Below, in pieces: positions 16,436 through 23,961 of a stretch of DNA of 30,768 bases (positions are counted from its first letter, which is position 1; every line of letters starts with the position of its first letter). The notes under the pieces are model-generated. The model was not told the origin of the DNA. It did not search any database and worked only from the letters and a program-made list of their open reading frames with translations. This stretch comes from Flavobacteriaceae bacterium. GTDB lineage: Bacteria; Bacteroidota; Bacteroidia; Flavobacteriales; Weeksellaceae. Made by a program: the position numbers and the translations under genes. The DNA lies in assembly GCA_031273305.1 (NCBI GenBank), contig JAISSC010000172.1:1-30768 (forward strand), in the 5' to 3' direction.

Positions 16436-17461
16436 CTAAGGATTTGGATATGTTTTTCCTAAATCCCAAACCTGTTCGTTGATTTTGTTTTTTATAAGGT
16501 TCAACTGCTCAATGATTTCGTCAAATGTTGGGGCTTCCGACTGGTATATCATTTCTTCTCTCATCTTTCTGTAATCGTTTTCCCATGCATCAATTACTTT
16601 ATCTATCGGGATAAAATCCAATGTTTTAGGTGCCAATAAATTGTAATCCACTCCAGCCACCTTTGTAAAATTAAATCGGTGCTCTACAATTGTTTTATAT
16701 AGATTACGGTCTTCGATAGCATTTGAAAATGAAGTTTTTGATAATTGATATACATCATAGACATGCCGACTCAACCTATCTACTCTTATCTTTTCCAAAG
16801 GTTTGTGAAACTCTTCGTGTAAAAGGAAAAGCTTTTCCAAAAACGTTCGTTCAGGATTGACTGTTGGTATTTCTACAGGCGATTCTGAGAAATCTCTACC
16901 TGCATACAAATCATCTAAAAAAGAAGTTACCGGTCGTAAAGAATAAGGTTCTATTAATGAACGACAGCCAATCTCTATCTGTATTCGTGGTTTGACGTAA
17001 CCTAAACTTTCTATGACATTAGGGTAATATATCTCAATAATACGTGGATCATGATCACTGCCTTTAGCTTCTACAAGATTAAATTTTAGATTTTTAAATC
17101 CTTGTTCCTTAAACTTTTCCTGTAGTTCTATAAAGAAATATTCAGACGTATATTTATTAGCCTCTTTCCTTAACTGAGTACGTTTATTTCCTGACAAGAC
17201 ACCGTCAAATCCTAAAAATTTACGATCAATTGCTAAATCAATATCTTCAGAAAAGCGATGAATAAGGTTCCAAGATTTACTAAGCGACGTTCCACCTTTG
17301 AATACAAGGTGATTCGCAACATTCGTTTTAAAAATAATCTCCAATGTGCGTACTACCCACCAGTCTTTTTCTGCGACAGAAGGAGGAATCCCTATATGTT
17401 CAGCGACTTGATTGTAGGCGTTTATTCGGGTTTCGACCGGTATATTAAGCCATTTAATCAT
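16436..17461 (-). CDS. AbiEii/AbiGii-type nucleotidyltransferase toxin
   Basis: A 341-residue member of the AbiEii (PF08843-like) nucleotidyltransferase toxins. The DNA-polymerase-beta-type active site is intact: GGTSLSK at 56-62 and SEDIDLAID at 71-79 with the metal-binding acidic residues. Downstream, PERTFLEKLFLLHEEF and RHVYDVYQL match the conserved second half. Characterised relatives modify RNA or nucleotides and cause reversible growth arrest, some protecting against phage. The start overlaps the antitoxin gene by eight bases, the standard AbiE arrangement of antitoxin then toxin. Confidence 0.87.
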   Translation of the reverse strand: MIKWLNIPVETRINAYNQVAEHIGIPPSVAEKDWWVVRTLEIIFKTNVANHLVFKGGTSLSKSWNLIHRFSEDIDLAIDRKFLGFDGVLSGNKRTQLRKEANKYTSEYFFIELQEKFKEQGFKNLKFNLVEAKGSDHDPRIIEIYYPNVIESLGYVKPRIQIEIGCRSLIEPYSLRPVTSFLDDLYAGRDFSESPVEIPTVNPERTFLEKLFLLHEEFHKPLEKIRVDRLSRHVYDVYQLSKTSFSNAIEDRNLYKTIVEHRFNFTKVAGVDYNLLAPKTLDFIPIDKVIDAWENDYRKMREEMIYQSEAPTFDEIIEQLNLIKNKINEQVWDLGKTYPNP

Positions 17462-18065
17462 TCTTTTCTGTTTTTAAAGCCTGACGCATAATAATCCTTA
17501 TCCATTCGGGAGCTAACTTTATATCGTGTTGCAAACGGTACGGGTCTTCTTTTTCCAGCTGGTTCAAAATAATGTCTATTTCATCTTGAGTCACGTTGTC
17601 TTTGCCAATTTCACGTAGTGCCTGTATGGCTAAAATGCTGATTGATCCGATAGCAGCCAGATTTCTGGGAGCTGTTTTTTTGAATACGATTTTACGTTTT
17701 CCTATTTGTATGGTACGTGCAGCACCATCGGTATGATACACCAGATTCATCGGGACTTGCGTAGATAAACCCAACGCATTGAGTGCCAATGCTCCGCTAG
17801 GGATAATGCGTGCTTTGTCTCTGCGACGAACCGCATCAGCGATTTCTTCGGTTGTAGGTGGAATTATCCCTAATACCGTATCCGTCTTTAGACGAGCATA
17901 AATCCCCCTTGCCACACGAGAGAGTTCTTCTTTTTTCACCAATCGTTCCAACGCTTTGGATACTGCTTTAGAAGTACCCAATTGAAGAAAATCTTCGATA
18001 AAAAAAAGCGACCCCTTCTTGGCTTTTTTTATTTTATTAATTATCGTATTATCAATGCTTTTCAA
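17454..18065 (-). CDS. AbiEi-like antitoxin (DUF6088 type)
   Basis: Antitoxin partner of the AbiEii-like toxin. An N-terminal winged helix-turn-helix (around KAVSKALERLVKKEELSRVARGIYARL) precedes the antitoxin domain with IIPSGALALNALGLSTQVP and IVFKKTAPRNLA. The open frame extends to an ATG at 18122, but that start lies upstream of a -7 element and operator (18085-18113). The first 19 codons would therefore be promoter DNA. Relatives begin close to the SIDNTIINKIKKAKKGSLFF segment, so the TTG at 18065 is chosen, giving 203 residues. Repression through the operator is likely. Confidence 0.75.
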   Translation of the reverse strand: MKSIDNTIINKIKKAKKGSLFFIEDFLQLGTSKAVSKALERLVKKEELSRVARGIYARLKTDTVLGIIPPTTEEIADAVRRRDKARIIPSGALALNALGLSTQVPMNLVYHTDGAARTIQIGKRKIVFKKTAPRNLAAIGSISILAIQALREIGKDNVTQDEIDIILNQLEKEDPYRLQHDIKLAPEWIRIIMRQALKTEKND

Positions 18066-18084
18066 CGTTTTTATTACTATATTA

Positions 18085-18113
18085 TGTCGCAAAAATAGTA
18101 AAAATTTGCGACA
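18085..18113 (-). promoter_or_regulatory. AbiE-type operon promoter and operator
   Basis: TGTCGCAAA (18085-18093) and TTTGCGACA (18105-18113) form a perfect inverted repeat with an 11-base spacer. On the minus strand, the -7 element TATTTTTG (18097-18090) overlaps one arm. An upstream TTTG lies only about 14 bases away, so the -33 box is non-ideal. This is the likely self-repression site of the antitoxin. Confidence 0.7.
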
Positions 18114-18242
18114 AAAATGCATTATGTTTTAATTTTTGACTTTGAACAACTGATGAAACCGTTAAAAATTAATTCCCTATAAGACCCTTTAAAAAACCCA
18201 AATCCAATCACCTAACTCTTATTTCTTACCTGACAAGATAAC

Positions 18243-19085
18243 CTAAAAATCAATCTCATCCGGATGTAAGCCGGAGCCACCTATGTAGGGTAAATCGTTG
18301 CATGTTTTCATATCTGCATCTGTAATTGTAAAGTCGAATAGTTGGGTATTCTCCAGGATTCTTTGTTGAGTTATTGATTTAGGAAGTGGCAAAGTTCCGT
18401 TTTGCAAACACCATTTAATACATAGCTGGGCTACGGATTTATTATATTTTGCCGCAATTTCTGCAAGTTCCGGATTCTTTAATAACCTGCCTGTTCCGAG
18501 CGGACTCCATGCCTCAATCAGGATATTATGAGATTCACAAAACGTTACGGTGTCTTGCTGCCTATATCCGGGATGATATTCTATCTGATTTACCATCGGT
18601 ACGATTTCAGCCGTATCTAATAGTGATCTTAGATGGTGTTCAAGAAAATTGCTCACTCCTATTGACCTTATACGTCCTTCCTTATATAGTTTTTCAAATG
18701 CTTTCCATGTTTCGGAATTGATCTTTGCTCCTTCCTCCCCGATTGCAGGCCAGTGTATCAGATATAGATCAAGGTATTCAAGTTTCAGGTTTTTCATGCT
18801 TTGTTCAAATGCCCGCAACGTAGTTTCATATCCGCGTTCCGTATTCCATAGTTTGGTGGTAATGAATAATTCTTTTCTTTCCACCTCGCTTTCGGCAACG
18901 GCTTGTCCCACGCTCTTCTCATTTCCGTATATTGCGGCAGTATCTATATGGCGGTATCCTGTTTTAATCGCATATTTTACGGTGTCAATGGCGACTTGTC
19001 CCTCAGGTGTCTGCCAAGTTCCAAATCCTATACATGGAATTTCTACTCCATTACTTAGCTTAAATGTATCAATAAGTGAATTCAT
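18243..19085 (-). CDS. Aldo/keto reductase
   Basis: A 280-residue NADPH-dependent aldo/keto reductase of the AKR5-like 2,5-diketo-gluconate reductase type. All four catalytic positions are visible: Asp in HIDTAAIYGNE with Tyr at the YG, Lys in TTKLWN, and His in LIHWPA. The cofactor-binding C-terminal part includes PLPKSITQQRILENTQLFDF. It is cytoplasmic; the natural substrate cannot be read from sequence. It stands alone, about 160 bases from rarA on the same strand. Confidence 0.93.
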   Translation of the reverse strand: MNSLIDTFKLSNGVEIPCIGFGTWQTPEGQVAIDTVKYAIKTGYRHIDTAAIYGNEKSVGQAVAESEVERKELFITTKLWNTERGYETTLRAFEQSMKNLKLEYLDLYLIHWPAIGEEGAKINSETWKAFEKLYKEGRIRSIGVSNFLEHHLRSLLDTAEIVPMVNQIEYHPGYRQQDTVTFCESHNILIEAWSPLGTGRLLKNPELAEIAAKYNKSVAQLCIKWCLQNGTLPLPKSITQQRILENTQLFDFTITDADMKTCNDLPYIGGSGLHPDEIDF

Positions 19086-19245
19086 TATTATATTTCTATT
19101 TAGGGTTATTTATTTTTTATCTTTTTATACACTCAAAATTACAACTTTCGGATTGCTTTTCCTACAAAAAAAGGTTAAATGAGTTTACCAAAATAAATTT
19201 TATCGGTTAAAATTATAACCATTCCCATTTTATATATAAACAGCA

Positions 19246-20529
19246 TTAAAATTCGTATTTATCTTTCCAGAGAGAGCGTAAGTATTCCTTAAGTTTGTTT
19301 TCCTTTGCATTATTTCCCGGATGATAAAAATTCTCATTGGAAGCATCCTCCGGCAAAAATTCCTGATATATAAAATTGCCCGGATAATCATGTGCATAAT
19401 GATAATCCGTACCGTAATTAAGGTCTTTCATCAACTTTGTCGGGGCGTTTCGCAAATGAAGCGGTACAGGAAGATTTCCGGTTTTCTTTACATAAGACAG
19501 GGCGGAGTCTATAGCCATGTAAGAAGCATTGGATTTGGGTGAAGTTGCCAGATAAACGGCACACTGACTTAGTAAGATACGAGATTCCGGATTTCCTATT
19601 ATATTCACTGCCTGAAATGTATTGGTTGCCAGTATAAATGCTGTCGGGTTTGCCATTCCAATATCTTCGGAGGCTAGTATTACCATTCTTCTTGCAATAA
19701 ATTTATTATCTTCTCCTCCCTCTAACATTCTTGCCAGCCAATATACGGCAGCATTCGGATCAGACCCTCGAATAGACTTAATAAAGGCAGAAATTATATC
19801 ATAATGCTGCTCTCCGTCCTTATCGTATAAAGCTATATTTTCCTGTATAACCTTCTTTACTTCTTCATTGGTAATGGTAATTTCCTTTTCTTCCTTAAAT
19901 TGTTGAACTACTATATCCAATCCGTTTAATAATTTCCGTGCATCTCCTCCTGAATATTGCATCAGGGCTTCTTTTTCCTGAATCGTGATTTTTTTCCGGG
20001 ACAGGAATTCGTCTTCGGTAATGGCTCTATGTAAAAGTTGGGACAATGCTTTTTCATCCAGAGGATATAAGGTATAAACCTGACAGCGGGAAAGCAATGC
20101 GGAAACCACCTCGAAACTCGGATTTTCGGTAGTAGCTCCTATTAATACTATCCATCCCTTTTCTACTGCCTGCAACAGACTGTCCTGCTGAGATTTATTG
20201 AACCGGTGAATTTCGTCTATAAACAGAATGGGAGGTTTGCCTGTAAAAAGGTTTTGATTTTTCGCCTTTTCAATAACCTCACGAACTTCTTTAACGCCCG
20301 AACTTACGGCACTTAATGTATAATATTCTCTTTTAGATTCCGTTGCGATAATTTCTGCTAACGTAGTTTTTCCGGTTCCCGGAGGTCCCCAAAATATCAT
20401 GGATGCCGGATTTCCGTTTTCCACCATACGGCGAATGGGTGCTCCTTTACCTATCAGATGTTCCTGATACTGATATTCATCTAATGTTTTAGGGCGCATT
20501 CGTTCTGCTAAAGGTGCCTGATTCGTCAT
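19246..20529 (-). CDS. rarA: Replication-associated recombination protein A (RarA/MgsA)
   Basis: A 427-residue AAA+ ATPase that acts at stalled or blocked replication forks with SSB. It has Walker A GPPGTGKTTL (about 49-58), Walker B FIDEIHRFNKSQQD, sensor segment IGATTENPSFEVV and arginine-finger region LLSRCQVY. The C-terminal tetramerisation domain begins around YDIISAFIKSIRGSDPNAAVYWLARML, which is highly conserved. Length and ATG start match the family. A promoter with TTTG, 18 bases and TATATTCG precedes it. Confidence 0.96.
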   Translation of the reverse strand: MTNQAPLAERMRPKTLDEYQYQEHLIGKGAPIRRMVENGNPASMIFWGPPGTGKTTLAEIIATESKREYYTLSAVSSGVKEVREVIEKAKNQNLFTGKPPILFIDEIHRFNKSQQDSLLQAVEKGWIVLIGATTENPSFEVVSALLSRCQVYTLYPLDEKALSQLLHRAITEDEFLSRKKITIQEKEALMQYSGGDARKLLNGLDIVVQQFKEEKEITITNEEVKKVIQENIALYDKDGEQHYDIISAFIKSIRGSDPNAAVYWLARMLEGGEDNKFIARRMVILASEDIGMANPTAFILATNTFQAVNIIGNPESRILLSQCAVYLATSPKSNASYMAIDSALSYVKKTGNLPVPLHLRNAPTKLMKDLNYGTDYHYAHDYPGNFIYQEFLPEDASNENFYHPGNNAKENKLKEYLRSLWKDKYEF

Positions 20530-20567
20530 ACAATCTTCTTTATAATTTTTACCTGAATTTTCTTTAA

Positions 20568-20597
20568 CGAATATACCTAAAATAGTTGAAAAACAAA
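20568..20597 (-). promoter_or_regulatory. rarA promoter
   Basis: Minus-strand TTTG (20597-20594), an 18-base spacer and TATATTCG (20575-20568), one mismatch from TAnnTTTG, about 39 bases before the rarA ATG. Confidence 0.5.
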
Positions 20598-20607
20598 ATA
20601 TAAATGA

Positions 20608-20632
20608 TGCACTATCCTTTGTGAATAGTGCA
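20608..20632 (-). terminator. Terminator of the secreted-protein gene at 20683
   Basis: TGCACTAT (20608-20615) and ATAGTGCA (20625-20632) form a perfect 8-bp stem with a 9-base loop. On the minus strand the stem is followed by a T-rich run (TTTATATTTTGTTTTT). It lies about 50 bases beyond the stop of the secreted-protein gene. Confidence 0.65.
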
Positions 20633-20682
20633 CCACTTAATTAAATTACTAATAAAAAATTATATATATGGTATTATATATA

Positions 20683-22551
20683 TTATTGTGTATTAATACC
20701 GTAATGCTCTGCCCGTTCTAACGCCCAAGCTAATACATTACCAAACAAAATAGAATTAACTACAGTAACGCTTCCTGCGGCATAGGGATATTCATTAGAC
20801 CCTTCTATACCATAACTTTTAATAGCAGGCTGTTTTGTTGATAGATCTGTTGCAAATGGATATACGGTATTACCATCAATAGTGCCACTTTCTCTGTTAT
20901 TAATTATAAAACCCCCATCACCTACAAAGAATAAATTTAAAGTATTATGTTTAAACATAGATATTCTTGAATGGTCTGCCTGTCTATTTATGGATGTCTC
21001 TTTTGAATATGCTGTTATTCCTATCATTGGTAAATTATTTAGCACTGCTGTTCTTGAATTATGTTCTCCCCAGTATTTACCCCTGATATCTCCAAAAGGC
21101 CCTTCTAAAATAACATCATCATTAATAATATTTGATAATTGATACATAGCTCCCCCTTCATTAATTCCAACTGAAGTAATTGTAGGATCTAAAAAAAGTT
21201 TTTGCATTAATTTTGCGGCAAAACCAGTTTCCTCACAAAATAAGATAACTACTCCTTTCTTAAATAAATACCCTGCTAAAGTGTCAATTGTTTGTTTCAC
21301 AATAGCATCATCGGAATTCATAAAATTATCATTATTATTAATTCCACCTAAAATAACAATATCCGGTTTTTTTGCTAATTCTGTTTTTAATGCATCTAAA
21401 GTAAAAGCACTTTCATGAGTAGTAAACCCTTCTGTCTTTACTTTACTTATAACTCCATCCTCATTTTGTCCAAAATTAATTTTAGCATCCATCATATTTC
21501 TTGATGCTCCATTATATGCACTAGCTCCATCACTATTATCTATTCCAGGACCTACATGTAATACTTTTTTCGCTGGAATTACTATCCTAACAATTACGGT
21601 ACAGCTAGTGACTACTCCTCCCTGGCTATTAGAAGTAAGGGTTATTGTTTTGGGATATGTAGTAGTAGGAATTCCGTGTCCATTAAGCGTAATAGTTTGC
21701 CCATTTCCTACGTTCAATGTGCCGGAACTACTAAAAGAAATACCGTCCACTTCATTGCTAGTAATGGTGTAGCTACCCTGTGTTGCTACATTAACAGGTA
21801 AAATTATAGTGTTGTTTTCGTTCAGAGCAACACCTACTTTGTAAATACCGTTTACCGTAGCAGTTCCGCAACTCATAGTATATGTTCCGGCAGTAGACAA
21901 TTCGGTTACATGTACAACAGGTTGACAGGTAAGTTTAACACCATTAACTGTAATAGTTACAATATCATCCTCAGGTGATTCAGTAGTTTCTATAGGTGTT
22001 CCTTGTCCCGGAACCTGAACAGTATATTCACCGGCAGTTAAAAATATACCCGTAGTGAAAAAATTATACCCGTTATTGGTTATAGCAGATATCGTATATT
22101 CACCGGGTGTCGTTACATTCACCTTAACACTGAGGTAATTAGATGAGGTTAATTCCTTGTCCTTAACGTAAGAACCTACTACTTTTATATTATTACAATC
22201 AACGGTAATCTCGGATTTTCCCAACTCTCCACCACAAACACTTTTCCAATTTTTATCTTTCCCGTTCCAGAAACTGAAACAACCATCATCTTCGTTATAA
22301 ATCATTAGACCGTTATCGGCTTCTCCGAGACCGGTGCCTCCATTTGCTTCACTTGTAAAATTTCCTATTTCTTCTTTTGATAAACGCGGAATAAGGATTC
22401 CTTTCTTTTGAATTCCAGATTGTGGATCGGTTTCGTTAAATTCCGAAATATGTAATAAAGTATTGCTGTTTGGGTCTTCTGTATTAATACCCACTTGTGC
22501 ATGAACGTAACTAAAGACTGTTAAAGTCAATAAGATAAGAACCCTTTTCAT
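20683..22551 (-). CDS. Secreted multidomain protein, paralog 1 (VGINT head, two beta-sandwich repeats, Rossmann-like C-terminus)
   Basis: A 622-residue exported protein. It has a signal peptide 1-19 (ending VHAQ); a VGINTEDPNS segment with a DNGLMIYN/FSFWNG block (to about 110), common in Flavobacteriia surface proteins; two beta-sandwich repeats (about 118-215 and 216-325), each with a PVNV...G.YTI core and a GHGIP/GQGTP turn; and a C-terminal domain (330-622). That last domain contains VLHVGPG, PDIVILGG, GVVILFCEE and FFVGDGGF, suggestive of a ThuA/glutamine-amidotransferase-like Rossmann fold. The candidate nucleophile Cys439 is Ala in the paralog, so amidotransferase chemistry is unlikely. 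No T9SS sorting domain is seen. Function unknown; it shares a design with the gene at 23962. Confidence 0.75.
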   Translation of the reverse strand: MKRVLILLTLTVFSYVHAQVGINTEDPNSNTLLHISEFNETDPQSGIQKKGILIPRLSKEEIGNFTSEANGGTGLGEADNGLMIYNEDDGCFSFWNGKDKNWKSVCGGELGKSEITVDCNNIKVVGSYVKDKELTSSNYLSVKVNVTTPGEYTISAITNNGYNFFTTGIFLTAGEYTVQVPGQGTPIETTESPEDDIVTITVNGVKLTCQPVVHVTELSTAGTYTMSCGTATVNGIYKVGVALNENNTIILPVNVATQGSYTITSNEVDGISFSSSGTLNVGNGQTITLNGHGIPTTTYPKTITLTSNSQGGVVTSCTVIVRIVIPAKKVLHVGPGIDNSDGASAYNGASRNMMDAKINFGQNEDGVISKVKTEGFTTHESAFTLDALKTELAKKPDIVILGGINNNDNFMNSDDAIVKQTIDTLAGYLFKKGVVILFCEETGFAAKLMQKLFLDPTITSVGINEGGAMYQLSNIINDDVILEGPFGDIRGKYWGEHNSRTAVLNNLPMIGITAYSKETSINRQADHSRISMFKHNTLNLFFVGDGGFIINNRESGTIDGNTVYPFATDLSTKQPAIKSYGIEGSNEYPYAAGSVTVVNSILFGNVLAWALERAEHYGINTQ

Positions 22552-23063
22552 AATTTTTCATTTTTATAATTATTAAAATATCATTAAATATAAATATCAC
22601 TAATTAAATATTCAGAGCGCAAGATTAAAAAAAAATTTTAAATTGTAAAAATTTTTTTTAACTTTTGTTACATTTACTAATTGAACCTATACATATTAAT
22701 TAACTCTTTTCAGCATATACCCCCTATTTTTAAAGGGATTCGAGCGTTTTTTTATTTTTTGTAATTTGCCTTCTCAAATGCCACAACAATAACTATGCCT
22801 TAAATCTTTAATTTGAGATTGTGATTATTAATTTAATGGATATTTTTCAGGCTAAAATCTTCTGAATCCATTATTATTATTGGCTTTAATTACATTCAAA
22901 AATTATGAAAAAAAATCATAATTTATTTATGAACAATCACATTCTTAGAATAACTTAAGTAATTTTAATTATGGCTAATTTTGTTGTTATTGGAATTTCA
23001 ACCACGCATTTTTGTGTTTTTTAGCCCTCTTCTCGGAAATTTTTGTGGATGATAGTAAAAATA
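22552..23063. other. AT-rich non-coding gap between secreted-protein gene and hicAB
   Basis: Over 500 bases without a gene. It contains the second copy of the 31-base repeat (22658-22688) and a C-run/G-run pair near 22728-22739 (CCCCCTATTTTTAAAGGG) that could fold. Otherwise nothing is recognisable. Confidence 0.6.
22658..22688. repeat. 31-base repeat, copy 2
   Basis: Pairs with 8806-8836 at 29 of 31 positions. It lies 107 bases upstream of the start of the minus-strand secreted-protein gene. Confidence 0.6.
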
Positions 23064-23095
23064 TTTGCATAATGATAGTGATATTACTATCTTTG
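23064..23095 (+). promoter_or_regulatory. hicAB promoter with operator palindrome
   Basis: TTTG (23064-23067), 20 bases and TATCTTTG (23088-23095) form a clear Bacteroidota promoter. Between and partly over the boxes lies GATAGTGATATTACTATC (23074-23091), a palindrome with one mismatched pair; another GATAGT sits at 23051-23056. HicB has a DNA-binding domain and is the likely repressor here. Confidence 0.75.
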
Positions 23096-23118
23096 TAGTG
23101 TCAATTTAATGCCACAGT

Positions 23119-23313
23119 ATGGTAAAAAAAGTACGAGAAATGATTAAGATCATTGAAGACGACGGATGGCAGTTAAAAGCCCATAGAGGCACAAGCCATA
23201 GACAGTTTAGTCATCCGATAAAAAAGGGTAAAGTAACCATTAATGGTAAGTTAAGTGATGATTTAGATCACTTTTTAGTAAACAGTATTTTAAAACAAGC
23301 AGGGTTAAAATAA
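23119..23313 (+). CDS. hicA: HicA mRNA-interferase toxin
   Basis: A 64-residue HicA toxin with a double-stranded-RNA-binding-like fold that cleaves mRNA. The typical pattern is complete: DDGWQLKAHRGTSHRQFSHP with the essential His in the SHRQF segment (usual form GSHxxF), followed by GKVTINGKLSDDL and a C-terminal helix ending ILKQAGL. The ATG is 24 bases after the promoter -7 box. Toxin first, antitoxin second is the usual hicAB order; hicB follows 36 bases later. Confidence 0.93.
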   Translation: MVKKVREMIKIIEDDGWQLKAHRGTSHRQFSHPIKKGKVTINGKLSDDLDHFLVNSILKQAGLK

Positions 23314-23349
23314 TATAATCCATGCCTTTAACTAACAAAATAGATAAAA

Positions 23350-23760
23350 ATGCAGAAAAATAAGGTATTCGTGAAAATAGGTTATACAGGTAATAATTTT
23401 GGAGCATATGTTCCTTTATTGGATGGTTGTGTAGCCACGGGAGCAACTCCTAAAGAAGTGATTGAAAATATTAAGGAAGCTATTGCTTTCCATATACAAA
23501 GTAGTCTTGAAGATAACGAGCCTATTCCGGAGGTTTTTAAATCTGATTATATTTTGGGATATAAGTTTAACGCTGAAAGCCTTCTTAATTATTACAAAGG
23601 CATCTTCACCAATGCGGCACTGGAAAGGATGACCGGCATTAATCAAAAACAGGTACAGCATTATGCCTCAGGTCTTCGGAAACCCAGCCCTGAAACCAAG
23701 AAAAAAATAGAAACCGCTCTGCATAGGCTGGGGGAAGAACTTATAGCCGTAGAACTTTAG
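23350..23760 (+). CDS. hicB: HicB antitoxin with DNA-binding domain
   Basis: A 136-residue antitoxin. The N-terminal partial RNase-H-like domain includes YVPLLDGCVATGATPKEVIENIKEAI, the usual HicB pattern, and binds HicA. The C-terminal helix-turn-helix is FTNAALERMTGINQKQVQHYASGLRKPS (about 90-117), predicted to bind the operator before hicA. It is co-transcribed with hicA. The gene end is followed at six bases by a repeat-family end, so this intergenic DNA has probably received insertions. Confidence 0.92.
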   Translation: MQKNKVFVKIGYTGNNFGAYVPLLDGCVATGATPKEVIENIKEAIAFHIQSSLEDNEPIPEVFKSDYILGYKFNAESLLNYYKGIFTNAALERMTGINQKQVQHYASGLRKPSPETKKKIETALHRLGEELIAVEL

Positions 23761-23765
23761 TTATT

Positions 23766-23957
23766 AATTAACCTAAGTTCGGGATAAGAAATTTTATCTG
23801 ATTATTGTTTGCGAGGAGGTATGATGAAGCAATATCATTTATAAACAATAGATTGCCACACTACGTTGTGAGCGCAGCGTGGCAATCATATAAAAACCTT
23901 ATATATAATCATGATGTTTACATTAGGATAAAGACGCCCAAGTTGGGCAGCCTCTAC
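23766..23957. repeat. Mosaic of dispersed repeats between hicB and the second secreted-protein gene
   Basis: Three units lie end to end between two convergent genes. First is a GAGTTCGGGATAAG-family end (CTAAGTTCGGGATAAGAAAT, 23773-23792). Then comes a REP-like part with a stem GATTGCCAC / GTGGCAATC (about 23852-23888). Last is the GACGCCC hairpin (23932-23957; AGACGCCCAAGTTGGGCAGC), a fourth-family copy that may terminate transcription from both sides. Confidence 0.65.
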
Positions 23958-23961
23958 AATA

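Noticed and set aside
18649..19182. Plus-strand open frame of 177 codons
   Set aside because: It is antisense to the aldo/keto reductase, whose catalytic residues are all intact, and it shows no recognisable domain.
21650..21860. Possible glutamine-amidotransferase activity in the secreted paralogs
   Set aside because: The fold is suggestive, but the only candidate nucleophile (Cys439 of paralog 1) is Ala in paralog 2, so catalysis is not supported.
23041..23100. Repeated GATAGT units before hicAB as a possible CRISPR or iteron array
   Set aside because: Only three six-base units, and they fit better as an operator around a clear promoter.
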